A stretch of DNA of 64,000 bases from Pelagibius sp. (GCF_028281305.1 NZ_JANQKD010000016.1:124001-188000); one strand, 5' to 3'. Shown: positions 38,498 through 48,099, counted from the stretch's first letter. Notes: generated from the sequence alone by a model not told the origin. A program made the numbers and translations.

Positions 38498-39670
38498 ATG
38501 CAACAACTGCAAGAGTTTTGGGCCCTGGTCCTGGATGTCTGGAACCAGGGCTTCCTTGGAATTGAGATCGGACGGCTGCTGATCGCCCTCGGCATCTTCC
38601 TGCTGTTCCTGATCTTCCGGCGCCTGTTCACGACGATCATCCTGGCCCGCTTCAAGCGCTTCGTCGAAAAGACCGAAGGGCGCTTCGACGACGAGCTGAT
38701 CGCCGCGCTCGAACAGCCGGTACGCTTCATCCCCGTCGTCATGGGTGCCTTCTTCGCGATCGAGTACCTGGGTCCCGAAGGCACCTTCGAGCTGATCGCG
38801 GAAAACTTCCTGCGCTCGCTGGTGGTCCTGACGATCTTCTGGGGCTTCTTCAACGCCATCGGCCCCCTCTCCTTCCTCTTCAAGCGGCTGGAGCGCATCT
38901 TCACGCGGCCGATGATCGAATGGCTGGTGAAGGCGACCAAGATCGGCATCGTCTTCATCGGCGTTGCGACCGTGTTGGAGATCTGGGGGATCGAAGTCGG
39001 TCCGATCATCGCCGGTCTCGGTCTCTTCGGCGTCGCGGTGGCGCTGGGCGCCCAGGACCTCTTCAAGAACCTGATTGCCGGGATCCTGGTGCTGGCGGAA
39101 AAGCGCTTCCATCCCGGAGACTGGATCCGCGTCGACGGCGTGGTCGAGGGCACGGTGGAGACCATCGGCTTCCGCTCGACCCGCGTGCGCCGCTTCGACA
39201 AAGCGCCTGTTTTCGTTCCCAACGCCAAGCTGTCGGACAACGCGGTCACGAACTTCTCTGCCATGACGCATCGGCGGATCTACTGGAAGATCGGCGTCGA
39301 GTACCGGACGACGGTGGAGCAGTTGCGGCAGATCCGGGACGGGATCGAGTCCTACGTCATCGGCAACGAAGCCTTCGCCCAACCGCCCGAGGTCTCGACC
39401 TTCGTGCGGATCGACAGCTTCAACGACTCCTCGATCGATATCATGCTCTACTGCTTCACGAAGACGACGAACTGGGGCGAGTGGCTGGAGATCAAGGAGC
39501 AGTTGGCCTATCACATCAAAGAGGTCGTGGAAGGCGCCGGCAGCGGCTTTGCCTTCCCAAGCCAGTCGCTCTATGTCGAGAGCCTGCCGGACGACCGCCC
39601 GGAACCCTTTGTGCCACCGCAGGACGACGGCGAGGCAGCGGCAGCCGTCGCTGCGCGGGCAGCGGACTAG
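38498..39670 (+). CDS. MscS-family mechanosensitive ion channel
   Basis: 390 residues with about five membrane segments before the MscS core (IIAGLGLFGVAVALGAQDLFKN, then the beta-domain EKRFHPGDWIRVDGVVEGTVE). The glycine/alanine-rich pore helix is intact. The cytoplasmic domain ends in an acidic, Ala-rich tail. Opens under membrane tension to release solutes. It is 53 bp after the hydratase-like gene, possibly the same transcript. Confidence 0.94.
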   Translation: MQQLQEFWALVLDVWNQGFLGIEIGRLLIALGIFLLFLIFRRLFTTIILARFKRFVEKTEGRFDDELIAALEQPVRFIPVVMGAFFAIEYLGPEGTFELIAENFLRSLVVLTIFWGFFNAIGPLSFLFKRLERIFTRPMIEWLVKATKIGIVFIGVATVLEIWGIEVGPIIAGLGLFGVAVALGAQDLFKNLIAGILVLAEKRFHPGDWIRVDGVVEGTVETIGFRSTRVRRFDKAPVFVPNAKLSDNAVTNFSAMTHRRIYWKIGVEYRTTVEQLRQIRDGIESYVIGNEAFAQPPEVSTFVRIDSFNDSSIDIMLYCFTKTTNWGEWLEIKEQLAYHIKEVVEGAGSGFAFPSQSLYVESLPDDRPEPFVPPQDDGEAAAAVAARAAD

Positions 39671-39688
39671 AGCGGCGGACCAGACCCC

Positions 39689-40192
39689 ATGAGCGCGCTT
39701 CCCAGCTACAGCAACAAAGACCTCCTGGCGATTCTGCAGGGTACCCGCACCATCGCCATGGTCGGCGCCTCGCCCAAGTGGAACCGGCCCAGCTTTTTTG
39801 CGATGAAGTACCTGCAGGAAAAGGGATACCGGGTGATCCCGGTCAACCCGGGTGCCGCCGGCACGGAGATCCTGGGCGAGACCGTCTATGCCTCGCTGGC
39901 CGAGATTCCGGGCAGGTTCGAGATGGTGGACATCTTCCGCAACTCGGCCGCCGCCGGACCGATCACCGAGGAGGCCATCGCCGTCGCCGGAGAAAAGGGC
40001 ATCAAGGTGATCTGGATGCAACTCGGCGTGATCAACGTCGAGGCGGCGGCAAAGGCAGAGGCGGCCGGGCTGACCGTGGTCATGGACCGCTGCCCGAAGA
40101 TCGAGTTCGGGCGCCTGCATTCGGAGCTGTCCTGGGGCGGCTTCAACTCCGGCATCATCTCTGCCAAGCGCCGGCGCGTGCGGTTGTCATGA
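39689..40192 (+). CDS. CoA-binding domain protein (YccU type)
   Basis: 167 residues forming a single Rossmann-like CoA-binding domain: IAMVGASPKWNRPSFFAMKYL at the nucleotide site, VIPVNPGA, and IKVIWMQLGV. Its ending contains DRCPKIEFGRL. YccU-type proteins bind CoA but their role is unsettled. It lies 14 bp upstream of metY and is probably cotranscribed. Confidence 0.92.
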   Translation: MSALPSYSNKDLLAILQGTRTIAMVGASPKWNRPSFFAMKYLQEKGYRVIPVNPGAAGTEILGETVYASLAEIPGRFEMVDIFRNSAAAGPITEEAIAVAGEKGIKVIWMQLGVINVEAAAKAEAAGLTVVMDRCPKIEFGRLHSELSWGGFNSGIISAKRRRVRLS

Positions 40193-40206
40193 AGAAGACC
40201 TGACCC

Positions 40207-41493
40207 ATGAAATCCAGCAAGACCCCGGGCTTCGAAACCCGCATGATTCACGCCGGCGCCCAGCCGGAGCCGGTGACGGGGGCACGGCAGACGCCGATCT
40301 TCCAGAACACCTCCTACGTCTTTCACGATGCCGACCACGCGGCCTCGCTGTTCAATCTGCAGACCTTCGGCTTCATCTATTCGCGCCTCACCAACCCGAC
40401 GGTGGCCGCCCTGGAGGAGCGTCTGGCCAGCCTTGAGGGCGGGCGCGGCTCCACCTGCTGCGCTTCCGGCCATGCGGCCCAGATGCTGGTGTTCTTCGCG
40501 CTGATGGGGCCGGGCGACCGCTTCATCGCTTCCAACCGCCTCTACGGCGGCTCCATCACCCAGTTCGGCAAGACATTTCAGAAGTTCGACTGGCAGGTCG
40601 ACTTCGTCGACGTCGACGACCCGGAGACCGTGCGCCAGGCACTCACCCCGAAGACCAAGGCCATCTTCGTCGAGAGCCTGGCCAACCCGGGCGGTGTGGT
40701 CAGCGACCTGGAGGCCTTGGCGGAAGTCGCTGGCGAGGCCGGCGTTCCGCTGGTGGTGGACAACACCATGGCCACCCCCTACCTCTGCCAGCCCTTCGAC
40801 TGGGGCGCCGACCTGGTGGTGCACTCGACCACCAAGTTTCTCTCCGGCAACGGGACCTCGATGGGCGGCGCGGTGGTCGATTCCGGCCGTTTCGACTGGT
40901 CGGCCAGCGACCGCTTTCCGGGTCTGGCCGCGCCGGAGCCTGCCTATCACGGCCTCAGTTTCTATGAGACCTTTGGCGACATGGCCTTCACCATGCAGGC
41001 CCATGCCGTCGGCCTGCGCGACCTCGGCGCGACTATGGCGCCGATGAATGCCTTCCAGACCCTGCTCGGTTGCGAGACGCTGAGCCTGCGCATGGAGCGG
41101 CACTGCACCAACGCCAAAGCAGTCGCCGAGTTTCTGGAAGGCCATCCCGCCGTCGACTGGGTGTCTTCAGCCGCGCTGCCGTCCAGCCCCTATCACGGGC
41201 CCGCACAGAAGTACCTGCCGCGCGGTGCCGGCTCGGTTTTCACGTTCGGCGTCAAAGGCGGCTACGAGGCCGGCGTGAAGGTCGTGGAAGCCTGCGAGCT
41301 GTTCTCCCACCTCGCCAACATCGGCGATACCCGCTCGCTGATCCTGCATCCGGCCTCCACCACCCACCGCCAGCTGACCGAAGAGCAGCGCCAGGCGGCC
41401 GGCGCCGGGCCCGAGGTGGTCCGCCTGTCGATCGGCCTGGAAACCGTCGAAGATCTGCTTGCCGATCTCGATCAGGCCCTCACCACAGACTAA
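40207..41493 (+). CDS. metY: O-acetylhomoserine aminocarboxypropyltransferase (sulfhydrylase) MetY
   Basis: 428 residues, a Cys/Met-metabolism PLP enzyme. The PLP lysine is K210 in VHSTTKFLSGNG, with the substrate-site YSRLTNPT near 58-65. It makes homocysteine from O-acetylhomoserine and sulfide. The name O-succinylhomoserine sulfhydrylase (MetZ) is less likely given the length and the inserted block. The gene follows the CoA-binding gene closely, leaving no room for a SAM riboswitch. Confidence 0.93.
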   Translation: MKSSKTPGFETRMIHAGAQPEPVTGARQTPIFQNTSYVFHDADHAASLFNLQTFGFIYSRLTNPTVAALEERLASLEGGRGSTCCASGHAAQMLVFFALMGPGDRFIASNRLYGGSITQFGKTFQKFDWQVDFVDVDDPETVRQALTPKTKAIFVESLANPGGVVSDLEALAEVAGEAGVPLVVDNTMATPYLCQPFDWGADLVVHSTTKFLSGNGTSMGGAVVDSGRFDWSASDRFPGLAAPEPAYHGLSFYETFGDMAFTMQAHAVGLRDLGATMAPMNAFQTLLGCETLSLRMERHCTNAKAVAEFLEGHPAVDWVSSAALPSSPYHGPAQKYLPRGAGSVFTFGVKGGYEAGVKVVEACELFSHLANIGDTRSLILHPASTTHRQLTEEQRQAAGAGPEVVRLSIGLETVEDLLADLDQALTTD

Positions 41494-41554
41494 GCCCGGC
41501 CAACGCAGCGTAACTTCCCCTCACAGCGAAGAGTGGGAGGCCGGAACGGCGGGG

Positions 41555-41956
41555 TCAGCCCGTCTCGTAGCAGGCGACTTCCACCAGATTGCCATCAGGG
41601 TCGCGGAAATAGACCGAGCTCATCTCGCCCAGGGCGCCGGTGGTTGCCACCGGCCCCTCCTCGATCCCCACGCTGCAGGCCTGCAGGCGTTTGAGAACCT
41701 CGCGCGGCGGGACCTCCGTCACCACACAGAAGTCCGCGGAGCCGGGAACCGGCACGGCGGCTTTCGGTAGGATCGGCGAGGGGTTGGGATTCAGATTGAT
41801 CTTCTGGCGTCCGAAGTGAAGCGCGACCCGCCCCTCGCCACAATCGACTCGGCGCATGCCGAAAACCTTCTCATAGAAGGCACAGGTTTCTTCAACATTG
41901 CGAACCGTCAGGACGAAGTGGTCGAAACGATCAAGCTCCACAGGCACAGAAGTCAT
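41555..41956 (-). CDS. VOC-family (glyoxalase-like) protein
   Basis: 133 residues with two beta-alpha-beta-beta-beta modules. The first has FDHFVLTVRNVEETCAFYEKVFGM, the second ends FRDPDGNLVEVACY, where the final glutamate is the usual metal ligand. Dioxygenase, lyase or resistance activities all occur in this family; substrate unknown. It is convergent with metY and 43 bp downstream of the MFS gene, a probable transcription unit. Confidence 0.9.
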   Translation of the reverse strand: MTSVPVELDRFDHFVLTVRNVEETCAFYEKVFGMRRVDCGEGRVALHFGRQKINLNPNPSPILPKAAVPVPGSADFCVVTEVPPREVLKRLQACSVGIEEGPVATTGALGEMSSVYFRDPDGNLVEVACYETG

Positions 41957-41999
41957 AGGGGTACAAACTCGCTCTTGAAACGTCTACTTGGCGATTCCT

Positions 42000-43202
42000 C
42001 TACTCCGCCGGCACAGCCATGCTTGGCTGCGGTCTCTTGTTCGGCAGGAACAGTGTCACGAGAGCCGCCGCTGCAGCAGCGGCGGCCATGAGGGCATAGA
42101 GCCAGCCAAACTCGCCCGTGCGTCCCTCAACCCAGGACGCCAGCAAGATTGCCGGATTGGCAATGGCAAAGGCCAGAACAAACTTGACCCCGTAGGCGAG
42201 GCTGCGGTGGCGCTGCGGCGTGTAACGCGCCAGCAGCATGTTTTCCGCCGGAAGAGCAGCCGAGCTCAGAAGGACCGTGAGGATGGCCAGCGCAATGAGA
42301 GGCGTCGAGCCGGCGCCGGCCAGCAGCGCCATGACCGGGATCTGAAAGGCAAAGGCACTCAGGTAGATGAGCTTCAGGGAGTAGCGGTCGGCCAGCCAGC
42401 CACCGGCGAGCTGCATCAGACCGCCCACGGTGTAGACAACCGCCACCAGCAGGCCGATTCCGAAGGCGCCCTCCCCCGCCAGGTCGCGCAGCCGCAGGTC
42501 GAAGACCTTCGGCAGAGAGGCCTGGGTTGCGTGGAACATCAGGCCCATCACCGCCATGGTGAGTAGAAGGATCGCATAGACCCGCACCATGTCGTTCCGG
42601 CTGGGCGGCGGATCGCTGTCCTGCTCCCCGTCCCCATCGGCAATCCAGCCAAGGCGCAGAGCTGCAAAAAGCGCCAGCCCGGTGACCAGGCAGATGACCC
42701 CGGGGACGATGAAGGCAGCGCGCCAGCTTATCGCATCGATCAGAAGGCCGGCCACAAGGCCGGCGGAAGCGACGCCCAGCGACCCGAAGATCCCGTTCAC
42801 CGCCAGCGCCATGCCGCGCTTCGTTTTGACGCTACGCACCAGCCAAGCGATGCCGACCGGGTGATAAATGGCGCTGAACAGGCCGATGGACGTCAAGCCG
42901 AGCAGCAGCGCGCTGGTGGTGCTGACGAGGCCGCAGAGAATGCCGGAAAGGCCGAGGCCGACGAAATAGACCGTCATCATGCCGGGGGTGGACCAGCGGT
43001 CTCCCAGCCACCCGGCCGGCAACGCCGCGAAGCCCACGAGCAGAGACCCCAAAGCCCAGAGCTTTATCAACTCATGGTTGGGTATGCTCCACTGAGCCTC
43101 CAGGGTCAGGGCGATCACAAAATAAAATGCCGTGAAGAGGTGCATGTAGGCATGGCCCAAGCACGAAAACAGCAGCGTCAGTTGTGCCGACCCGGCCCTC
43201 AC
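42000..43202 (-). CDS. MFS transporter
   Basis: 400 residues from a GTG at 43202, chosen because GGGGAG is six bases upstream and the first membrane helix follows directly; the open frame further upstream looks non-coding. Twelve membrane segments, with the loop motif GWLGDRW and the matching GGWLADRYSLK in the second half. It resembles fosmidomycin-resistance-type exporters. Substrate unknown. Confidence 0.88.
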   Translation of the reverse strand: MRAGSAQLTLLFSCLGHAYMHLFTAFYFVIALTLEAQWSIPNHELIKLWALGSLLVGFAALPAGWLGDRWSTPGMMTVYFVGLGLSGILCGLVSTTSALLLGLTSIGLFSAIYHPVGIAWLVRSVKTKRGMALAVNGIFGSLGVASAGLVAGLLIDAISWRAAFIVPGVICLVTGLALFAALRLGWIADGDGEQDSDPPPSRNDMVRVYAILLLTMAVMGLMFHATQASLPKVFDLRLRDLAGEGAFGIGLLVAVVYTVGGLMQLAGGWLADRYSLKLIYLSAFAFQIPVMALLAGAGSTPLIALAILTVLLSSAALPAENMLLARYTPQRHRSLAYGVKFVLAFAIANPAILLASWVEGRTGEFGWLYALMAAAAAAAALVTLFLPNKRPQPSMAVPAE

Positions 43203-43474
43203 GGCGGCTCCCCTTATCCGTCCAGGGTACCGGTGTATACATCGATCCCGGTGACGACAAGTCGTGGCCCTGCAAACCTGCCATGCAGTGACAGCCTCAA
43301 CAGCCCGATTACAGCTGCCACCATTGCGCCCCAATCCGCCACGGCCGGGCCATGATCCGGACCTTCTACGGCCCAGATCAGGCGCCAGACTGGCAACCGA
43401 TGGCACAGACATTTCCACGCAGAGCGAAGCGCCCGGAGCAGCCGCCGGGCCGTGACAGAGGTATGAGGACAGGG

Positions 43475-43645
43475 ATGACGAGCCCAGGAATGAACGGCGC
43501 AGAGCGGCACCGCTGCAGCACTGCAGTTCCCGATCGGGAACGCGACACAACCAAAGATGCGGACAAATCCATCGACCTGGAGCGAGTTGTCTGGGATCCG
43601 GAGTACAGGATGGCGGTGCGCCATCTGTTCAGGCCGGCAAAGTAG
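43475..43645 (+). CDS. Small hypothetical protein
   Basis: 56 residues from the ATG at 43475 (GAGG six bases upstream); starts at 43352 or 43463 are possible. The C-terminal SIDLERVVWDPEYRMAVRHL is a motif seen in short uncharacterised alphaproteobacterial proteins, from memory, and it looks like a conserved helix pair. The N-terminal half is polar and probably unstructured. No function known. Confidence 0.5.
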   Translation: MTSPGMNGAERHRCSTAVPDRERDTTKDADKSIDLERVVWDPEYRMAVRHLFRPAK

Positions 43646-43687
43646 AGTCCTAGCCAACCACGGAAAGCCCGCAATCACCCCTCGGGG

Positions 43688-44011
43688 TTAGCCGCCGCTG
43701 GCGGTCTCTGCCTCGATCCAACCCAGGAAATCCGCATTGCCGCCGGTGATCGGCAGGACGGTGACGCAAGGGCAGTCATAGCTGTGCTGTGCCTTCACCG
43801 CCTCGATCAGCGCAGGCACTTGGCGGTCCGCCGTCTTGAGCAGGAGGAGGCTTTCCTCACCCTCCTGCACGTCCCCGTCCCACCAGAAGATCGGCACGAT
43901 CCTTGGGACGATATTGGCGCAGGCGGCCAGGCGCTCCTTAACCATGGCGCGTCCGATCGCCTGGGCTTCAGCAAAGGTACCGGTCGTCACATACACCAGA
44001 CAGGCTGCCAC
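43688..44011 (-). CDS. cutA: Divalent-cation tolerance protein CutA
   Basis: 107 residues, the normal CutA1 size. The family core VYVTTGTFAEAQAIGRAMV and the metal-site-proximal IFWWDGDVQEGEE, HSYDCPCV and NADFLGWI are present. Forms stable trimers; linked to copper tolerance in E. coli, but the molecular role is unclear. Confidence 0.96.
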   Translation of the reverse strand: MAACLVYVTTGTFAEAQAIGRAMVKERLAACANIVPRIVPIFWWDGDVQEGEESLLLLKTADRQVPALIEAVKAQHSYDCPCVTVLPITGGNADFLGWIEAETASGG

Positions 44012-44079
44012 TGCGGGCTCTCCCGATTCGCAATTTTTCTGCTGCTACGCTAGCATAGCGCGACCATAGGAGAGAGAGC

Positions 44080-44406
44080 ATGGCCGACTTGTCCCCCACG
44101 GCCCAGGCGCTCGAACGCAGGCGGCGGCGCGTCCGTCCAACGGTAACGCAGCTCGCGTGGTTGCGGCGCGGCCTCGATCAGGCCGGCGGCAAACTGCCTC
44201 TGTTCGATCACTACGGGCAGCGATACGACAGCCGCACCATCCGCAGCTGCATCGAGCAAGGCTGGGCCGAGCCCTGGTTCGACAATCCGACCAAGCCGGA
44301 CTGGCTCGTCTGCAAGCTGACGGAATCAGGCCGCAAGGCGGCCGGGTCCGGCGACGCCGCCGGTGATGCAGCAGCGCGGGATCTGGTGGAAGACCTCTTT
44401 TGCTGA
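44080..44406 (+). CDS. Hypothetical protein, possible winged-helix
   Basis: 108 residues beginning MADLSPTAQALERRRRR, with GGAGAGAG upstream. The middle (TVTQLAWLRRGLDQAGGKLPLFDHYGQ, then TIRSCIEQGWAEPW and LVCKLTESGRKA) has the helix-helix-strand order of winged-helix DNA-binding domains, but no family is recognised. It is divergent from cutA and convergent with the HerA-like ATPase gene. Confidence 0.65.
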   Translation: MADLSPTAQALERRRRRVRPTVTQLAWLRRGLDQAGGKLPLFDHYGQRYDSRTIRSCIEQGWAEPWFDNPTKPDWLVCKLTESGRKAAGSGDAAGDAAARDLVEDLFC

Positions 44407-44451
44407 GGCTTCCATGAACGGTGAGGTGAAGCCCGCCCGGACGCGGAGGCG

Positions 44452-46119
44452 CTAGCGGATCTGTTTACGCCAGCGTTCGATGGTGTTGGCAACGAAACCG
44501 TCGAGGCCACGCTCGGCCTGCCAGGTGTCCGAGAAACTGGCGGTATCGCTCTGTGGACGCTTGCCTTCGGGCAGGTCGTCGAAACGGATGCGCATCGGCA
44601 GGACCGCACCCTCACCCACCACCACCGCCTGCTGGTTGCGCAGGGCCGGCAGGCTGGCGAGCATGCCTTCCGCGCTTTCCGGCAGGGCATGGCGCACGAA
44701 GTCCTGATCTTTCTGATTGCCCATACGCAGCGCGAAGAGCGTGCTGCACTGGGAGACAATGGTCTCTGACAGCTCGGAGGGCCGCTGCGAGACAAGCCCG
44801 AGAGAGAGGCCGTACTTCCGCCCCTCCTTGGCGATGCGGGAGATCATGCGGCGGGTCGGCTCAAAGCCGTTGTTTTCGTCCTCGGGAATGTATCGGTGTG
44901 CCTCTTCGCAGACCAAAAGGACCGGTACCGCGGACTCGCGCTCGCTCCAGACCGCGAAATCGAAAAGCGTGCGGCAGAGCAGCGAGACGACGACGTCGAC
45001 GATTTCCGAAGGCACGCCGGAGAGATCGAAGGTGGTGAGCGGCTTGCCGTCAACCGGCACCCGGATAATCCGCGCCAGGACCTCCGGCAGGGTATCTTTC
45101 ACCGAAAGCCCCGAGAACATAAAGGCGTAGCGGCGGTCGGCCCGCAGGTTCTCGATCCGCGAACGCAGCCGAAGATAGGGCTTTGCCTGCTCCGCCTTTT
45201 GGAGCTGGCCCATGGCTGCCTCGATGTTCTGCAGCAGCGCGCTCAGCGGATAGGGCGCGGGCGTATCGACGGTCAGATGACGGCCCTCGTCCTCGCTGCC
45301 CGCAGTCGCCCGCTTCGCCATAAGGATCGCGTCCTTGAGAATGAACGACTCGGCCGAGCGGTTGATCTCGTCCCGGCTGCACATCACTTCGACCATTTCC
45401 TCGAAGTTCAGCAGCCAGTACGGAAGCTGGAGGTTCTCCGGCGTCACCACCTCGGTCAGGCCCTGGAAGGCACTGGAGTACTCGTTGTGCGGATCCAGCA
45501 GCACCACATGCCCGAAGGGATGTTCGGAGAGAATGGCATGCAGCACGGTCGCCAGGGCGCAAGACTTGCCGGAGCCGGTTGTGCCGAGGATCGCAAAGTG
45601 CTTGCCGAGGAGATCGTCTGTCACCAGGTAGGCCGGCATGGTCTGATCCTGATGCAGCGATCCAACGCGCACATTGGACGCCTTGGGGCGTTTGTAGATC
45701 TGCTTCAGTTCGGCAGAGGTCGCGGCCATGATCGGGTCGCCAAGTCCGGGGTAGATCGACACGCCGCGCAGCAGATCGAAGCCCTCTGCGCCGGCGCCGT
45801 CCTGCCGGACGTACTCGCCGAAGAGATCGATCTCCACGACCCATTGCTCGCCGAAGGACGGCGACGGCGATGGGTTGCCGGTGGAAAGCGACGAGACGAT
45901 GCCGAACGCGACCGAGCGGGCGGTCGGCATTTTCACCAGGGCGCCGATCTGGACCGCCTCGTTCAGGCGCGCCGAGGCATCCGGGTCCGGCCCGACGGAA
46001 ACCAGGCTGCCCATGATCTTGGAGCCCGTCACCGAGACGATATGGCCGACTTTCAGCCCGTCCGCCGCCTCACTCTGTGCCCCCTCCGGGGCGGGCACAA
46101 TGTTCTCAGCCGTTTGCAT
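44452..46119 (-). CDS. HerA-like / DUF87 ATPase
   Basis: 555 residues from the ATG at 46119. An N-terminal HAS-barrel (about 20-110) leads to a FtsK-HerA P-loop domain: Walker A GTTGSGKSC at 179-187, Walker B VLLVCEEAHRYIP and a long helical insert (about 270-370). HerA proteins are hexameric DNA translocases. No NurA nuclease, SIR2 or other partner gene is adjacent, so its role here is open. Confidence 0.85.
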   Translation of the reverse strand: MQTAENIVPAPEGAQSEAADGLKVGHIVSVTGSKIMGSLVSVGPDPDASARLNEAVQIGALVKMPTARSVAFGIVSSLSTGNPSPSPSFGEQWVVEIDLFGEYVRQDGAGAEGFDLLRGVSIYPGLGDPIMAATSAELKQIYKRPKASNVRVGSLHQDQTMPAYLVTDDLLGKHFAILGTTGSGKSCALATVLHAILSEHPFGHVVLLDPHNEYSSAFQGLTEVVTPENLQLPYWLLNFEEMVEVMCSRDEINRSAESFILKDAILMAKRATAGSEDEGRHLTVDTPAPYPLSALLQNIEAAMGQLQKAEQAKPYLRLRSRIENLRADRRYAFMFSGLSVKDTLPEVLARIIRVPVDGKPLTTFDLSGVPSEIVDVVVSLLCRTLFDFAVWSERESAVPVLLVCEEAHRYIPEDENNGFEPTRRMISRIAKEGRKYGLSLGLVSQRPSELSETIVSQCSTLFALRMGNQKDQDFVRHALPESAEGMLASLPALRNQQAVVVGEGAVLPMRIRFDDLPEGKRPQSDTASFSDTWQAERGLDGFVANTIERWRKQIR

Positions 46120-46349
46120 GCCACCTGCTTTCCCGCATGAGCCCTGGCAGAGGGCCAGATCGCGCAGAATCATTGCAGCCAGACGTTAAGCAATGGCGAA
46201 GACCGGATTTTTAGGAAGAGCCCCTAACCCATCGGCATTTAAGGATTTTAAACCACAGCAGCCCTAGCATGGCTCCGATCCGGCCTGCTTGGTTAACGCC
46301 GCCTCTGCTGAGCGGCCGGGCGGGTTCCAGAAGCGTGGAGTGCGCTGTC

Positions 46350-47264
46350 ATGCGCCAGAAAAGCAGCCGCTTTGGCGGTTTCGTCATCGTCCTCACCGGC
46401 CTCGTCAGCCTCTCGGGCTGTCAGGCGATCTATGACGATACCAAGGGCTGGGCCAACCGGTTGGAAGCCTCGGTTCTGAAGGCCGCGGAAGACCTGTCGA
46501 AGGGAGAGGCACCGCCAAGCACCCAGGACAGCAGTCTGGAATGGGTGGCCGAGGACAGCGAGCGCCACGGCACCGTCGACAGCGGTGTGATCGATCAGAC
46601 CGCCGCCGGCATGGTCGCCGGGGCGGAACCGGCGGCCGGGCCCGAGGCCGACGAAAGCACGTCCGCAGCCACCCCGGGACCACACCTCAAGGAGGCGCCG
46701 GTCACGCCTGCGGGCGCTGCGATTGCCGACCCCACCGGTCCGGCAGGCGTCAGCGACACTGTACCCGCCGCGAACCCAGCCCCGGTCTCCACGGCGGCAA
46801 TCGACCCCACGGGCCCGACCGGCCCAGATTCCGGTTCGAACTCAGCCCAGAAGACTGCACCGGCAGCACCCCTGCGCAAGCCGGCCCGTGCCGCCGCAGA
46901 TACGCCGGCGGCTGCAGCGGCCAAGCCCGAGGACAGGGACGAGAAAGCCGGCGATCTGGTCGCCCATCTCTCCTCCCTGCGCTCGAAGGAAGCCGCCAAT
47001 AAAGAATGGCAGTCTCTGAAGAAGGCCTTCCCCGCGGAACTCGGCCGTTTCGGTCCGGCCATCACCAAGACCGAGATCGCCAAGCGCGGCACCTTCTACC
47101 GCGTACTGGCAGGTCCGCTCGCGTCAAAGAAGGCGGCGCAGGATCTCTGCGCGGCACTGAAGGCCAAGAAGCAGTATTGTCAGGTCATGAAGGCGCCGAA
47201 GTCAGCCGCCGGTCAGCCGCCCGAGGGCGACGGCAAGAACTCCTCCGTACGCCCGGTGACGTAG
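46350..47264 (+). CDS. SPOR-domain lipoprotein
   Basis: 304 residues from the ATG at 46350. Lipobox LSGC (C24), a long Ala/Pro/Thr-rich spacer (about 90-215) and a C-terminal SPOR domain (about 220-295: HLSSLRSKEAANKEW, GTFYRVLAGPLASKKAAQDLC). SPOR domains bind denuded peptidoglycan at division sites. Its last 52 bp overlap the end of ydcF on the other strand. Confidence 0.88.
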   Translation: MRQKSSRFGGFVIVLTGLVSLSGCQAIYDDTKGWANRLEASVLKAAEDLSKGEAPPSTQDSSLEWVAEDSERHGTVDSGVIDQTAAGMVAGAEPAAGPEADESTSAATPGPHLKEAPVTPAGAAIADPTGPAGVSDTVPAANPAPVSTAAIDPTGPTGPDSGSNSAQKTAPAAPLRKPARAAADTPAAAAAKPEDRDEKAGDLVAHLSSLRSKEAANKEWQSLKKAFPAELGRFGPAITKTEIAKRGTFYRVLAGPLASKKAAQDLCAALKAKKQYCQVMKAPKSAAGQPPEGDGKNSSVRPVT

Positions 47265-48010
47265 TAGGCCAGCAGCCCCACCCATTCACGCAAAGCCAGA
47301 GACGCCATAGTCAGCGAACTGCCGGGTCCCCGCGGCCAAGCCAGCCTGTCCGGATGGGTCCTGAAGTCGACCGGATGCGGGATCACCGAAAGACCGGCGG
47401 CGCGGAAGCTCGCAACGGCCCGCGGCATGTGCCAGGCCGAGGTGATCAGCAGCCAGGGCCTGGCGTCATCGCCGGCAAGCCCGGCGCTGAGGCGCGCGTT
47501 CTCGGCTGTATTGCGGGATTTGGCTTCGAAGCGGACCTGTGCCATGGGAAGCCCCTGCTGCTCGAACAGCAGCCGGGTGATCTGCGCTTCGTTCAGTCCG
47601 CGCGGTACCAGGCGTCCGCTGAACCCGGAGACTATGAGCGGGCGATCGCTCATGGCGCGGTGCAACGCCATGGCAGCGGTCAACCGTTCCGCATTGCTGT
47701 TGAGGGCGACCTGTCCGCGCGCAGCAGCAATTTCGCCATCGTCGGTGGCTCCGCCAAGAACAATGATGCCTGCCACCGCGGGCCCCGACGCTGGTTCCGC
47801 GAAGCGGTTCTCAAGGGTCCGGAGCAGGAGCTCGGGCACCGGCGTTGCCAGGATCAGCACGGCGTAAAGGGCAAGCAGCAGGCCGGCACCGAGGCTCCAG
47901 CGGCGCCATCCGATCGCGCGAAAACCCAGCCAGGCAAACAGGAGAATCAGCAGCGCGTTCAGCGGCTTGAGCACGAACCACACTATCTTGGAAAGGAAGA
48001 AAAAGCTCAT
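47213..48010 (-). CDS. YdcF/ElyC-family (DUF218) envelope protein
   Basis: 265 residues from the ATG at 48010. Two membrane helices (about 5-25 and 38-58) precede the DUF218 domain (about 80-245), with IIVLGGATDDGE, SRNTAENA and TSAWHMPRAVASF. ElyC/SanA relatives affect envelope integrity. The gene ends inside the SPOR lipoprotein gene on the opposite strand. Confidence 0.92.
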   Translation of the reverse strand: MSFFFLSKIVWFVLKPLNALLILLFAWLGFRAIGWRRWSLGAGLLLALYAVLILATPVPELLLRTLENRFAEPASGPAVAGIIVLGGATDDGEIAAARGQVALNSNAERLTAAMALHRAMSDRPLIVSGFSGRLVPRGLNEAQITRLLFEQQGLPMAQVRFEAKSRNTAENARLSAGLAGDDARPWLLITSAWHMPRAVASFRAAGLSVIPHPVDFRTHPDRLAWPRGPGSSLTMASLALREWVGLLAYYVTGRTEEFLPSPSGG

Positions 48011-48072
48011 ATCTCTCTGATTATAATGATTTTTCTCTTCCGATCCGGTGCCCACTCACGGCCCGGAGCAAC

Positions 48073-48099
48073 AAAAAAAGCCGCGCCTGACGGCGCGGC
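48073..48099 (-). terminator. Terminator after tRNA-Pro
   Basis: GCCGCGCC (48080-48087), a four-base loop and GGCGCGGC (48092-48099) form a perfect stem. On the minus strand seven Ts follow (A-run at 48073-48079), giving a classic intrinsic terminator 14 bp past the tRNA. Confidence 0.92.

Noticed and set aside
40193-40206. SAM-II riboswitch upstream of metY
   Set aside because: Only 14 bp separate metY from the preceding gene, so there is no room.
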